NCBI GenBank assembly: GCA_964600845.1
Contig: CAZRJW010000005.1
Location: 1-64,000, forward strand
Source of the DNA: JAGOTP01 sp964600845
GTDB lineage: Bacteria > Patescibacteriota > Patescibacteriia > 2-12-FULL-60-25
DNA: 64,000 bases
Direction: 5' to 3'
A program made the position numbers and the translations under genes. Numbering within the stretch: position 1 is the first letter of the stretch; every line of letters starts with the position of its first letter. The notes beneath the pieces are model-generated. The model worked only from the letters and a program-made list of their open reading frames with translations, ran no database searches and had not been told where the DNA came from. Positions 1 through 8,026 of the stretch are shown here, one piece after another.

Positions 1-54
1 CGACGAGCCCGAGAGCGACGAGCCCGAGAGCGACGAGCCCGAGAGCGACGAGCC
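1..54 (+). repeat. 15-bp tandem repeat encoding ESDEP
   Basis: Unit CGACGAGCCCGAGAG, about 3.6 copies visible, running off the left window edge. It keeps the reading frame of the ParB-like gene and encodes an acidic linker. Copy number is likely to vary and to be unreliable in a short-read assembly. Confidence 0.9.
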
Positions 55-997
55 CATTGGCAACTTCATCCTCGGCGAAGATGACGCGAATGGAGTTCGT
101 TTCAACGGCGACACGAGCGTTCGTTGGAAGTTCAATCCCGAGGATGTTGTGATCCTCGGAATCGACGACAACTGCGAAGATGATGACCCGCTCGCTGACG
201 ACGACATCAAGAACAAGCTCGACGAGGCTCAGGTCAAGAGCGTTGCGCGAGACGGCGTGATTCAGGACATCCTGATCTGTGCCAAGGTTCTCGGTGGTGT
301 GCTTCGTCCCGTTGTCGTGGATGGTCGGCACCGCACGCGCTGGGCGCGCGCTGCAAACCAGCGTGGCATCGCGAAGAGCAAGGTGTTCATCCACGCCCGT
401 TGCGTCTCGTCCAAGGTGAGCGACGAAGCTCTTCGTGTCGGCAAGCACACGCTCAACTACGTTCGAGCGGCGCGCAACATCACTTCGCAAGCGAAGGCTG
501 CGAAGGAGCTGAGCGACGCAGGTCGCAAGACAGTCGACATTGCGATCGACATGGGCGTCTCGACTTCAACCGTCGAGAACTTCCTCGCTCTCGCCAACGC
601 GAGCAAGCCACTGCTCGACGCGATGAACAAGGGAATGCTTCCGGTGACGGGCGCATACAAGCTCGCCAAGCTCTCCGAGGAGAAGCAAGTCGAAGCGGTG
701 AAGGAGACGCTGGCACTCGCCAAGGAGAACAAGACCCGCGTCAAGGTCTCCGACGCCGCCACCAGCAAGAAGAAGGTCAAGGGCGACAAGTCCGCCTCGA
801 CGCGACCAGGCATCGGAATGGTGCGCAAGCTCTTGGATTCTGCCAAAGAGGACGAGGACATCCTCAAGGCTCTCTCGTCGTGTGAGCCCGTCGACTTCTT
901 GCGATGGCTTCTCGGTGACGTGAGTGAGCGTGCGCTTCCCGCTGCTCTTCGCGCCATCGTGAAGGTCAAGAAGAAGAAGGCGACCGGGGCCGAGTGA
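2..997 (+). CDS. ParB/Srx-like partition or nuclease-domain protein (5' end outside window)
   Basis: The reading frame is open from base 2, so the gene begins upstream of the window. The visible N-terminal part is an acidic pentapeptide repeat (ESDEP) encoded by 15-bp tandem repeats. It is followed by a ParB/sulfiredoxin-type domain whose core motif is DGRHRTRWARAA, preceded by a region like the ParB substrate-binding strand (GGVLRPVVVDG). The middle (VSTSTVENFLALANASKP) resembles the helix-turn-helix that follows ParB nuclease domains, and the tail is rich in lysine. In phages and plasmids such proteins serve in partition, DNA binding or regulation. Its stop overlaps the ATG of the next gene. 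The family call is fairly safe; the precise role is not. Confidence 0.75.
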   Translation, partial: DEPESDEPESDEPESDEPIGNFILGEDDANGVRFNGDTSVRWKFNPEDVVILGIDDNCEDDDPLADDDIKNKLDEAQVKSVARDGVIQDILICAKVLGGVLRPVVVDGRHRTRWARAANQRGIAKSKVFIHARCVSSKVSDEALRVGKHTLNYVRAARNITSQAKAAKELSDAGRKTVDIAIDMGVSTSTVENFLALANASKPLLDAMNKGMLPVTGAYKLAKLSEEKQVEAVKETLALAKENKTRVKVSDAATSKKKVKGDKSASTRPGIGMVRKLLDSAKEDEDILKALSSCEPVDFLRWLLGDVSERALPAALRAIVKVKKKKATGAE

Positions 998-1212
998 TGA
1001 AGGTCTGTTTTTTGGTCGGAACAGAGGAGGTCTTCGCAATCTGCGAAGGTCAACCAAGTCCAGGTGACTTCGTTGTGCTTCCGGCCAACTGCTTTGTCCC
1101 TCCAAAAGACCGAGACCAGGAGCTTGTGATCTCCCCCTTGCGCCCGACATGGCGTTCAGACGATGATGGCGCTCTTGTGCCAACCTACGCTGCAACGCTG
1201 AAAGCGGGATGA
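997..1212 (+). CDS. Hypothetical protein, 71 aa
   Basis: ATG at 997 shares one base with the stop of the ParB-like gene, and its own stop overlaps the next ATG, so the three genes look translationally coupled. No recognisable motif. The protein begins MKVCFLVGTEEVFAICEG and has a short beta-rich appearance. Function unknown. Confidence 0.6.
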   Translation: MKVCFLVGTEEVFAICEGQPSPGDFVVLPANCFVPPKDRDQELVISPLRPTWRSDDDGALVPTYAATLKAG

Positions 1213-1505
1213 GAACAGAGGTTTTCAACTTTGTGAACCCGAAGCGCGAGACAGCAAAAGTCTTGCGCAAGTTCTCTCTTCCCGTAATCGCTGCAACGCT
1301 TGAGGTCTTCGTCTGCCGCCCGCTCAATGGTCTGCGGCTGACGAGGGCCTCTTGCGCCAAGGTGTCGATGAATCCACCGTCGCTCGGCCCCTGCGCTTCA
1401 TGTCTCACCGGAGACAGCCATAAGCGCGGTCGCGTGCCTGGAACTTGGCCCGATGGTCAGCCGATCTTGACCTACACGATTCAAGTCGGCGGAAAGACCA
1501 AGTAA
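1209..1505 (+). CDS. Hypothetical protein, 98 aa
   Basis: ATG at 1209 overlaps the previous stop by 4 bp (ATGA). A single CxxC pair (CASC) is followed by a basic stretch, which might bind metal, but no second pair is evident. Probably the third member of the operon headed by the ParB-like gene. Function unknown. Confidence 0.55.
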   Translation: MRTEVFNFVNPKRETAKVLRKFSLPVIAATLEVFVCRPLNGLRLTRASCAKVSMNPPSLGPCASCLTGDSHKRGRVPGTWPDGQPILTYTIQVGGKTK

Positions 1506-1569
1506 TCGCTCGCACATCGAATCCTGCACGCTGCCCTCAACAGACTGAAGGCGGCGCGGAGGTGTCGAC

Positions 1570-2541
1570 GTGTCTGAACCAATCCGAATCACGCTAGAGC
1601 AATGCAAGTCCATCTGTGCAGACTTCAGCCTATCCAAAGAAAAGAAATCCTGCCTGCACGTCGTTGACGAGATGTGCGCCCTGCCATCGCACTTCCTGTG
1701 CGAGCTTGTCAGGTACAAAAAGAACATCGCACGCAACGCCAACCTGAAGAGTTCAGCGGCGTCGGTGTCGCGGGTCGGCACGCTGGAAGGATGCCCACGG
1801 GCCTATGCTTTCCGGTACCTACACAAGCTCAAGCCAGACGTGGAAGCGCCATGGAAGCGCATGGGAGACGCCTTTGGCGTTGCGCGCGCCAGGCTTGATT
1901 CAGGCTTGGAGGTGGACCCTGCGCTCCTTCGCTCCGACTTGCTTCCATACGAGGCGGCGAAGGTTCGTGCGGCGATTCGACTCTATCGCCACAGCAAGTG
2001 GCTTGCAAAAAAGATTGGCTACTCACCTCTCGATGTCGATTGCGAGGTCGAGGTTCTTTTCGAGGCCGAAGGGTTTCACTGGCTTGGGTACGTCGATGCA
2101 GCGTTGAAGGACAGAACGAAGCTCTGGGAGTGGAAGTTCGCTGTCAACGAGTACGACATGCTCACGGTTGCCAGGCAGGCATCCTTCTACATGATGGGAG
2201 TGCCGGAGGCACAGGAGATGACCATCGCTGTCTTCCGCAAACCAGCGAACCGACCAAAGAAGGCCGACTCGCCAGAAGCGTTCGAGAACAGGCTTGTCGC
2301 CGACATGACGTCTGACCCAGACGACTGGGTAAAGGTGTTCAGGTTCACGCGAGACCAGCTCGATGTAGCCGGAGTCGTTCGCGACACCGCTGAATCATTC
2401 AGAAGCGGTCTGATTGCCGCTGCGGAATCTGGGTATGTCGCGCACTACTCGTCTTGCTCGGATTGCGATTACAGATCGATCTGCGAGCAACACATCGGCG
2501 CGACAACGGAGCAGATCGTTCAAATCAGGAAGAAGACCTGA
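1570..2541 (+). CDS. PD-(D/E)XK nuclease with Fe-S cluster cysteines (Cas4/RecB-like)
   Basis: 323 aa. The nuclease core is visible: GYVDA (D176), EWK (E187, K189) and QASFY (Q203, Y207), matching the D, E-x-K and Q-x3-Y motifs of the RecB/Cas4 family. Cys75 (TLEGCPRAYAFRY) together with Cys296, Cys299 and Cys305 (CSDCDYRSIC) are placed to bind a 4Fe-4S cluster, as in Cas4, AddB and phage RecB-like exonucleases. Expected activity is DNA end resection feeding recombination; the Sak4-like ATPase and SSB that follow support this. Start is GTG at 1570 behind a GGAGG at about 1556-1562. No Cas1 or CRISPR is present, so this is a phage recombination nuclease rather than an adaptation gene. Confidence 0.85.
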   Translation: MSEPIRITLEQCKSICADFSLSKEKKSCLHVVDEMCALPSHFLCELVRYKKNIARNANLKSSAASVSRVGTLEGCPRAYAFRYLHKLKPDVEAPWKRMGDAFGVARARLDSGLEVDPALLRSDLLPYEAAKVRAAIRLYRHSKWLAKKIGYSPLDVDCEVEVLFEAEGFHWLGYVDAALKDRTKLWEWKFAVNEYDMLTVARQASFYMMGVPEAQEMTIAVFRKPANRPKKADSPEAFENRLVADMTSDPDDWVKVFRFTRDQLDVAGVVRDTAESFRSGLIAAAESGYVAHYSSCSDCDYRSICEQHIGATTEQIVQIRKKT

Positions 2542-2745
2542 GCGATACCATGCGTGTATCGTCACGCGGTGTCACCGCATGACATGCGCTACCGCTGGTG
2601 GCTCACTCGCAGTCGATGCACAACCCTGTTTTTTCAGGGTTTTTGCTTGCCTGACCCATGTGGTTGGGGCTAGGTTCGCGGTCCCTGTTGTCGTTGTGGT
2701 TGGGTGCCACGATGAAGCGGTGACCGGGTTTCATGGAGGTGACTG
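2542..2745 (+). other. Intergenic region between nuclease and ATPase genes
   Basis: 204 bp. Holds a short GTGTATCGTCACGC/GCGGTGTCACCGC-type palindromic stretch near 2555-2575, a terminator at 2622-2645, and a strong GGAGGTG ribosome-binding site just before 2746. A promoter for the ATPase operon probably lies between 2646 and 2735, but no convincing -35/-10 pair was identified. Confidence 0.5.
2622..2645 (+). terminator. Rho-independent terminator
   Basis: Stem AACCCTG / CAGGGTT with a six-T loop, followed by TTTTGC. Ends the transcript carrying the ParB-like to nuclease genes. Confidence 0.7.
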
Positions 2746-3621
2746 ATGGCATTTACGAAGAAGTTCTCGGAAGATCCGCTCCGCAACAGGGTCTACCTGC
2801 TGGTTCACTCGGAACCAAAAGTAGGAAAGACCCACATGGTTCTCGACCTCGTGAGAAACCATGGCGACTACATCGTTCTATTCAGCTTCGACGAGGGCAC
2901 ATTCGAGGTTCGCAAAGAGCCCGAGGTGTACGAGAGCAAGCTCGCCATTGCGAAGCCGACTTCGCTGAAGGGGCTCCGCGACGACATGCACGAGGGTGCA
3001 ATGATCGTTGAGCGCCTCGTCAAAGCTGGCGTTCCGCGATGGCGTATCTGGGCCGTCGTTGACACGGTGACGCACATGCAGAACCGCCTCATGGTCGAGG
3101 CAAGGCAAATCAACGTCAAGAACCCTGACGCTCGCGACATCCGGCGCGACTTCGTTCGCGACGCAACAACCGAGGTGGACTTCAACATCAACCTCACTCA
3201 CATGAGCGAAGTAGCCAACTTCCTCGCATCGCTCCCTTGCAACATCGTTGTCAACGCGCTCTCGCGCGAAGAGTACGTCGAGCGCAAGAAGACCGGCCGC
3301 GTTCTTCCGGCGATCACTGGACAAAGCTCACTCCGCTTCTGCGGCGACGCCGACGCCATCCTCTACCTGAACCGCGACAACGAAGGCCGTCGCTGGCTCG
3401 AGTGCGACGGCGAAACCGGAGGAGACCGCAGCGGAATGTTGGACAAGAAAGAGCCAGCAGACCTCCGGCTCTTGGCGGCAAAGATGCTCGGTAGAAGCCC
3501 GAACGAGCCGGAACCAACGCCGGAACCGGCACCGGCACCGGCACCGACTCCGGCCACGCTCACAGAAGGTGCCCCCACGAATGAGGAAGCCCCGGCGACC
3601 ACCGAGGCTCACTCTTCCTGA
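2746..3621 (+). CDS. Sak4-like RecA-fold ATPase (AAA_24 family)
   Basis: 291 aa. Walker A is SEPKVGKT at residues 22-29 and Walker B ends at D106 (WAVVDTVTH). The region NIVVNALSRE...ITGQSSLRFCGDADAILYL matches the RecA-like core of phage Sak4 single-strand annealing/recombination ATPases. The C-terminal 45 residues are a Pro/Glu/Ala-rich tail (EPEPTPEPAPAPAPTP), probably a flexible partner-binding arm. The start has an ideal GGAGGTG site. Placed between a Cas4-like nuclease and a DUF669 SSB, it forms a classic phage recombination cassette. Bases 3549-3570, inside the tail, match the right end of the dispersed repeat seen at 62633-62656. Confidence 0.8.
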   Translation: MAFTKKFSEDPLRNRVYLLVHSEPKVGKTHMVLDLVRNHGDYIVLFSFDEGTFEVRKEPEVYESKLAIAKPTSLKGLRDDMHEGAMIVERLVKAGVPRWRIWAVVDTVTHMQNRLMVEARQINVKNPDARDIRRDFVRDATTEVDFNINLTHMSEVANFLASLPCNIVVNALSREEYVERKKTGRVLPAITGQSSLRFCGDADAILYLNRDNEGRRWLECDGETGGDRSGMLDKKEPADLRLLAAKMLGRSPNEPEPTPEPAPAPAPTPATLTEGAPTNEEAPATTEAHSS

Positions 3622-3664
3622 ATCGTTCCTGAACCCGTTCCACAAATAGAAAGAGAGACAGATC

Positions 3665-4279
3665 ATGGGATATGGCAATCCAAAAGGCAATCAGAACAGC
3701 GGACCCGGAGATGGATGGGAGATTGACGACGATCTCGACAAGGTTGAAGGCCGGAAAGACGTTCCGCCCGGTCGCTGGCTTTGCCGCATCGCTGCCATGG
3801 AGAAGAAGTCAACGAAGTCTGGCGACAAGGACTACTTCAACCTCTCGTTCGAGATCCTCGACTGCTTGAAGCCAGAAGACGAGCACGCCATCGGCGGCAA
3901 GACCTGGGACATCTTCAACGTCAACCAGGTCGCTCTCTGGAAGCTCAAGGCGCTCATCTCCGCGTGTGGCTTCGACTCAACCGGCAGTCGCGTCCCCAAC
4001 CTCACCGATTGCGAAGTCATCCTCGACACGTACGAAGAGGAGTACAACGGCAACCGTTCCCTCAAGACCAAGCGGTACAAGAACCCGCTTCAGGAGGGAT
4101 GGAACGGCCTTCACGAGACACGCGACTCGACAACTCCGGTCAAGGAGAAGGGCGCCAAGAAGACCCCCGACAAGACCGCTCCCGCTGCCGACAAGGGCGC
4201 GTTGGCTGGCAAGAAGCTCGGCGCGCCGAAATCTGGCAAGGACATGTTCGACGGCAAAGACGACGAAATCGAAATCTGA
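3665..4279 (+). CDS. DUF669-like single-stranded DNA-binding protein
   Basis: 204 aa. The segment from PPGRWLCRIAAMEKKSTKSGDKDYF through GGKTWDIFNVNQ and LKALISACGFD follows the DUF669 pattern (G+Y...I.....K.TK.GD....L.FEVL....+..WD.FN). DUF669 proteins are phage OB-fold-type SSBs encoded beside Sak4-like ATPases, as here. The last 60 residues are Lys/Asp-rich and end in an acidic tip (DGKDDEIEI), like the protein-recruiting tails of other SSBs. Spacing to the ATPase gene is 43 bp, with a weak GAGAGA site. Confidence 0.75.
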   Translation: MGYGNPKGNQNSGPGDGWEIDDDLDKVEGRKDVPPGRWLCRIAAMEKKSTKSGDKDYFNLSFEILDCLKPEDEHAIGGKTWDIFNVNQVALWKLKALISACGFDSTGSRVPNLTDCEVILDTYEEEYNGNRSLKTKRYKNPLQEGWNGLHETRDSTTPVKEKGAKKTPDKTAPAADKGALAGKKLGAPKSGKDMFDGKDDEIEI

Positions 4280-4289
4280 CGAGCCACCG

Positions 4290-4313
4290 TACCACCGTCG
4301 ATAGACGGTGGTA
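4290..4313 (+). terminator. Strong hairpin after the SSB gene
   Basis: Perfect 10-bp stem TACCACCGTC / GACGGTGGTA with a GATA loop, followed by TATTTC. The missing U-run makes it a weak terminator or an attenuator/RNA-processing stem between the SSB and helicase genes. Confidence 0.5.
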
Positions 4314-4460
4314 TATTTCAGGCGAACCTCTCACTGCTCCCTCGTTCCATCGGCGCTCGGCCGGGTAAGTCCGCAAAACAAGTGCGGGCAACGTCTCTAC
4401 CCCCCTGACGACCTGCGACCCGTCGCGTGGACCGAACCGGAACCCTGCATCCCCCGATGG

Positions 4461-4485
4461 GACGGGGGAGCAGTGGGGGGTTCGC
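4461..4485 (+). repeat. Dispersed G-rich repeat, copy a
   Basis: GACGGGGGAGCAGTGGGGGG followed by TTCGC. Same core as copies at 7046, 17878, 32823, 37001, 44683, 54331, 57821, 58137 and 62593. It lies 26 bp upstream of the chosen start of the AAA+ gene. Confidence 0.8.
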
Positions 4486-4511
4486 CTCTTTTTTCTGAAG
4501 AGGTGGTCAAA

Positions 4512-5603
4512 GTGGATCTCGTAGAACTCGAATCAGCCTACGCGAAGTGGTTGCACGTAGCGCAAGACCCGTTTCTCGTGCGTATCCTTTACGCGCTCGT
4601 CATCGCCAACAGGTACGACTCCGAGCCGGTGTGGGCGCTTCTTGTCGCGCCATCGGGTGGTGGCAAAACCGCGCTCCTCGGCTCATTGGCCGGGAGTGAC
4701 ACGACGGTCATGGTGAGCACGCTCACCCCCAACGCTCTCGCTTCCGGTTACGGAGACGGGAGCGAATCTCTTTTGTTCCAACTCGACCAGCGCATCCTCA
4801 TCGTCGAAGATATGAGCGCGATCACTGAGTTGGCAGCGGACGCGCGCGCACAGCTGTTCAGCTTCTTGCGCTCCGCATACAACGGCTCATTCACGAAGGC
4901 CACGGGAAGAGGCCAGATTGAGTGGCAAGGCAAGTTTGGGATGATCGGTGGCGCAACACTCGCCATCGAATCCAGTCGCAAGATGGAGTCGTCACTCGGT
5001 GAACGATTCCTAACCATCCGACCACGGGTGAACTGGGACGACCAAGACGACCTCCTCGAACGCGTCATGGCAGGTTCTATCCATCGAACCGCAATGAAGG
5101 ACGAACTCAAGGCAGTTGCCGCGTCGTACCTCTCTCAAGACTTCGACACGTCAAGCCGAGCGGTCAGGCGTTCATCTGTGGAGCTTTACAAGAAATCCGC
5201 CATCGCGCTGTCCAGACTTCGTACGGCTGCGAACCGCGATGGATTCACTCGGGAGATCAGCTTCCCACTCGAAGTCGGCGAAATGGGCACACGCCTCTTC
5301 ACGCAGTTCCTCGTCTTCGCTTTGGCCGCTCACACGATGGGTGTGGACTGGCCAGAAGTAGACGCGATGGTCATGCGCCTCATGCTCGACTCAGTTCCCT
5401 ACACGCGGGCGAAGATACTTCGCGCCATTCACAAGGGGATGAACGAGACCAGAACGATTCAGCCGGTCATGTCGATGTCGCAGCAGGTTGTTGGTCGTCA
5501 CCTCGAAGAGATGAAGCTCTTGAAGATCATCGGGCTTACGCGGACGCGTCGATACGAGATCGTCGAAGACGTTGTGCAATATGCCTTGGACAACGAGGTC
5601 TGA
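4512..5603 (+). CDS. AAA+ ATPase, probable replicative helicase or helicase loader
   Basis: 363 aa from GTG 4512, which has GAGGTGG about 8 nt upstream. An upstream in-frame start at 4308 would translate the dispersed repeat and is less likely. Walker A is APSGGGKT (46-53), Walker B ILIVED (95-100), and SLGERFLTIR (R165) resembles an arginine-finger or sensor segment of phage helicase/primase-like ATPases. The C-terminal 100 residues look like a winged helix (SQQVVGRHLEEMKLLKIIGL). Position directly after recombination genes and before a polymerase X-like gene suggests DNA replication. No primase motif was seen. Confidence 0.65.
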   Translation: MDLVELESAYAKWLHVAQDPFLVRILYALVIANRYDSEPVWALLVAPSGGGKTALLGSLAGSDTTVMVSTLTPNALASGYGDGSESLLFQLDQRILIVEDMSAITELAADARAQLFSFLRSAYNGSFTKATGRGQIEWQGKFGMIGGATLAIESSRKMESSLGERFLTIRPRVNWDDQDDLLERVMAGSIHRTAMKDELKAVAASYLSQDFDTSSRAVRRSSVELYKKSAIALSRLRTAANRDGFTREISFPLEVGEMGTRLFTQFLVFALAAHTMGVDWPEVDAMVMRLMLDSVPYTRAKILRAIHKGMNETRTIQPVMSMSQQVVGRHLEEMKLLKIIGLTRTRRYEIVEDVVQYALDNEV

Positions 5604-5604
5604 A

Positions 5605-5772
5605 ATGGAAAAGAAACGAAAATCAATCTGGCGTCGCATCTATACGCGTGAAGAGTCGCTGCGATCAACGGCTTGGGGTGGACAAAGGCTTTGGTGGCCA
5701 CGGTCTTTCTGGACCTTTGGATGCTTGGGCCGCGCTCGGTGGTCTTGCTGGAGCAGCCGAGGCATCTGGTGA
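5605..5772 (+). CDS. Uncertain small ORF, possibly frameshifted
   Basis: ATG 5605 gives 55 aa beginning MEKKRKSIWRRIYTREES, a plausible basic start. The rest is unusually rich in Trp. From about 5660 the +1 frame reads GVDKGFGGHGLSGPLDAWAA, which looks far more protein-like. Either a short gene whose TGA (5770-5772) overlaps the GTG of the polymerase-like gene, or a frameshift (real or sequencing) within a small membrane protein. Confidence 0.3.
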   Translation: MEKKRKSIWRRIYTREESLRSTAWGGQRLWWPRSFWTFGCLGRARWSCWSSRGIW

Positions 5773-6338
5773 GTTCAGGCAAGAAGGTTCCTCTCGAAGT
5801 GGGCCAGCTTGTTGCCGACGCGTTCATCCATCACATGACTCCCCACGCGGAGCGAATCGAAGTCGCTGGTTCGATTCGCCGACGCAAAGAAATGGTAGGG
5901 GACATCGAGATCGTGATGATTCCCAAGCTGTCTCGCGCAATCGACATGTTTGGAGAGAAAACCGGCCCGTACATGGACTCCATCGACAAGGGAATCCAAA
6001 GCTACATCGACTGCGAAAGCGTTCCAGGGACGCACGCTCTGGTGAAGCTCAACGACGGGTCGAAGTACATCAAGCTCCACGAGCAACTCGTCGACGTTCA
6101 GATCGACCTTTTTGTGATTCGCAAGCCTGCGCAGTGGGGACCGATCATCAGCATCCGAACCGGCTCTGCCGAGTTCAGCAAGCAGTTGGTCATCGCGCTG
6201 CGCAAGCAAAACCTCCGTTGCGAGGACGGTCGCGTTCTCGACGAAAACGACAACCAGATTGATTGCCCGGAAGAGATCAACTTCTTCCGAGCCGCAGGCA
6301 GAAAAATGATAGCCCCATGGCTAAGAGAGGTGAAGTGA
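5769..6338 (+). CDS. DNA polymerase family X-like nucleotidyltransferase
   Basis: 189 aa from GTG 5769 (GTGA overlap with the preceding small ORF). GSIRRRKEMVGDIEIV (34-49) is the palm motif of family X polymerases, with carboxylates D45 and E47; the third is in QIDLF. GPIISIRTGSAEFSKQL matches the TGS..F nucleotide-binding motif, and EEINFFRAAGRKMIAPWLRE the thumb end. It lacks the N-terminal 8-kDa and PHP domains, so it is a minimal palm-thumb protein as found in several phages. Likely gap-filling or repair synthesis; it is not a replicative polymerase, and none was found in the window. Confidence 0.8.
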   Translation: MSSGKKVPLEVGQLVADAFIHHMTPHAERIEVAGSIRRRKEMVGDIEIVMIPKLSRAIDMFGEKTGPYMDSIDKGIQSYIDCESVPGTHALVKLNDGSKYIKLHEQLVDVQIDLFVIRKPAQWGPIISIRTGSAEFSKQLVIALRKQNLRCEDGRVLDENDNQIDCPEEINFFRAAGRKMIAPWLREVK

Positions 6339-6916
6339 TGGCTCGCGGAAAAATGGACCAAGAACTGCTCGCGCTGTCTCGAGCAAGTAAACATATCGAA
6401 GACCTGGAAGACCCAAGAGCGCAGTCCCGCGTCGCGACGTATCTGATGATGCGTTACACCGCTGCCGGAGAACAAAACCTGCCATCGGAAGACCGATTCA
6501 AAATCGAATCCGATGCCAGGCAGCTCATGATTCCCGGCACGGAAACAGCGCCGCCGATTCCCGCCGCCACGCGGCCCGCTACGCCCGCCGACGCCACACC
6601 GGCTACCGTGACACCATCGGCACCGACAACGGACGCAGGAGCCACCGCCACGGGGCGCGGTGACGCGTTGCCCGGTCCCGGTCCCGATATCCGCGACATT
6701 CCGCCGCCCGTCGTGACCGGATGGGGGCTCGCTGGTGACGAAGGTGGCAACGATGACGAAGGGAACCGACCTCCTCCCATCGCGAAACCACGACCCGGCT
6801 TCAAGAAGCTCGTCGACCCGCAAAAGCCACTGAAGAAAGAGAAGACGCTCAAGGATTCAGCAAGCGGCGGGTGGGACTTGGTTGGCGGCGATGAAGAGGT
6901 CGAAGTCGAGATATGA
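6338..6916 (+). CDS. Hypothetical protein with disordered Pro/Thr/Ala-rich centre, 192 aa
   Basis: ATG 6338 shares a base with the previous stop and has GAGGTGAAG upstream. The first 70 residues look helical and are followed by a low-complexity Pro/Thr/Ala region and a Lys/acidic tail. No domain recognised. Last of the replication genes before a small membrane protein with which it overlaps by 4 bp. Confidence 0.6.
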   Translation: MARGKMDQELLALSRASKHIEDLEDPRAQSRVATYLMMRYTAAGEQNLPSEDRFKIESDARQLMIPGTETAPPIPAATRPATPADATPATVTPSAPTTDAGATATGRGDALPGPGPDIRDIPPPVVTGWGLAGDEGGNDDEGNRPPPIAKPRPGFKKLVDPQKPLKKEKTLKDSASGGWDLVGGDEEVEVEI

Positions 6917-7041
6917 CAACTCAAGAGATCAACACCGTTTTCGTCTCAGTCGTTCTCGCGTCTTGGTTTACGTTCGTCATGTGGGGAATGTTCAAGCTAG
7001 GAAGCGCCATCGACGAAGACTACGACGACGAAGACGAGTGA
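6913..7041 (+). CDS. Small single-pass membrane protein, 42 aa
   Basis: ATG 6913 overlaps the previous stop (ATGA). Residues about 8-28 (TVFVSVVLASWFTFVMWGMF) form one membrane segment, followed by an acidic tail (AIDEDYDDEDE). Function unknown; the first of many small membrane proteins in this element. Confidence 0.6.
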   Translation: MTTQEINTVFVSVVLASWFTFVMWGMFKLGSAIDEDYDDEDE

Positions 7042-7045
7042 GCGT

Positions 7046-7085
7046 GAACCCCCCACTGTCCCCCCGTCGCGCGACGGGTCGCTGG
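7046..7085 (-). repeat. Dispersed G-rich/palindromic repeat, copy b (reverse)
   Basis: Reverse-orientation copy containing the perfect 16-bp palindrome CCCGTCGCGCGACGGG next to the G-rich core. Lies between two genes, 26 bp before the start at 7111. Confidence 0.85.
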
Positions 7086-7110
7086 ATTGAACCAAACAAA
7101 AGGAGGAACC

Positions 7111-7281
7111 GTGAAAGCAGATGAAGCGATTGAGAAGATCAAGAAGACGATCGACAAGACCACAGCTCCCGAAGAGATGACCGCTCAAAACGCATTGCGC
7201 GTCTTCAAAGAGATGCGCGAAGACATCGCGAGCAGAATCGAGTGCATGGAGCTGGAAGGCATTCGAGACGAAGACGACTGA
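7111..7281 (+). CDS. Small helical protein, 56 aa
   Basis: GTG 7111 is chosen because AAAGGAGG sits at the right distance. Lys/Glu-rich helical protein (KADEAIEKIKKTIDKT...ALRVFKEMREDIASRIECMELEG). Resembles small phage regulatory or partner-binding proteins; no family assigned. Followed by a strong terminator. Confidence 0.6.
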   Translation: MKADEAIEKIKKTIDKTTAPEEMTAQNALRVFKEMREDIASRIECMELEGIRDEDD

Positions 7282-7301
7282 CCACCGAGAACATGCAGCA
7301 G

Positions 7302-7335
7302 AGCCTCCGACGTGATAGTCGGAGGCTCTTTTCTT
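7302..7335 (+). terminator. Rho-independent terminator
   Basis: Perfect 10-bp stem AGCCTCCGAC / GTCGGAGGCT with a 6-nt loop, then CTTTTCTTT. Ends the replication-side operon. Confidence 0.9.
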
Positions 7336-7354
7336 TGGAAAAGAAGGAATCAAC

Positions 7355-8026
7355 ATGACGAAACTCGACGATGCTGTTCTGTACGGGTCTGTGCTCACAA
7401 CCGGCGTAGTGATGCTCTGGCACGGATGCCTTGCACAAAAAGCACATTCGCAGGACCACAGACAGCTCACCCCAACAGTCGCGCTCGCCAGGCTCTGCAT
7501 CAGTGAAGCCGGATGGGATTGCTTCACGTCAGGAGACGGTCTCGCGATTCACGAAGTCATCAGTCGCGGGTCCGAACGCCAAGGCGTCCGGTACACGAGC
7601 TACGCGAGGGCATACGCGCAAAGGCTTTTCGGAGCGCGACCGCATGACGTTCCAAGGCTTCGCTGGGTAGGACAGATCAACGAAGCGTGCGATGAACCAT
7701 CCGACTGGCCAACGACGATCACGTCCAGAAGGCGCGACGGAACGATTCAGGTAAGTCCGCACGCTCCGTGGTCCGCATACCGCGCGCAGTGCCAGCACGT
7801 CATGACCGTCGCAGCGGAGATATCGCGCCTGACGATCGAAAACGTGAGCGAATGGAGCATCTGCAGCCAGCCGGTTCACGACTGGGGTGGTCATCTTGAC
7901 GAGGCGCGCGCTCGCCGCATTGGTCTCGTTCCGGTTGAATGTGGGGTATCTGATGAGGTGACGCGGAACACGTTCTATTGCCGCCCAGGCGTGGACCCTA
8001 CCTGTGTCGAGATTGATCGTGACTGA
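7355..8026 (+). CDS. Exported or membrane-anchored protein, possibly cell-wall-hydrolase related
   Basis: 223 aa. Residues about 8-30 form a hydrophobic N-terminal segment (signal anchor). Then LARLCISEAGWDCFTSGDGLAIHEVISR resembles the opening helix of SleB/lysozyme-like cell-wall hydrolases, where an early Glu is catalytic. The later part carries several Cys and Trp residues (CSQPVHDWGGHLD). Could be an endolysin or periplasmic protein; the family call is tentative. The end overlaps the HNH gene. Confidence 0.45.
   Translation: MTKLDDAVLYGSVLTTGVVMLWHGCLAQKAHSQDHRQLTPTVALARLCISEAGWDCFTSGDGLAIHEVISRGSERQGVRYTSYARAYAQRLFGARPHDVPRLRWVGQINEACDEPSDWPTTITSRRRDGTIQVSPHAPWSAYRAQCQHVMTVAAEISRLTIENVSEWSICSQPVHDWGGHLDEARARRIGLVPVECGVSDEVTRNTFYCRPGVDPTCVEIDRD

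Noticed and set aside
1..54. CRISPR array from the short repeats at the left edge
   Set aside because: The repeats are contiguous 15-bp coding units without spacers. The Cas4-like nuclease nearby is a phage recombination enzyme, and no cas1, cas2 or effector genes are present.
4308..4511. Longer start for the AAA+ ATPase at 4308
   Set aside because: It would translate a copy of the dispersed repeat and lacks a ribosome-binding site; GTG 4512 has one.
2746..5603. Either ATPase gene as a virion packaging ATPase
   Set aside because: The 2746 product matches Sak4-like RecA folds, and the 4512 product lacks the HerA/FtsK signature and sits with replication genes. Neither looks like a terminase.
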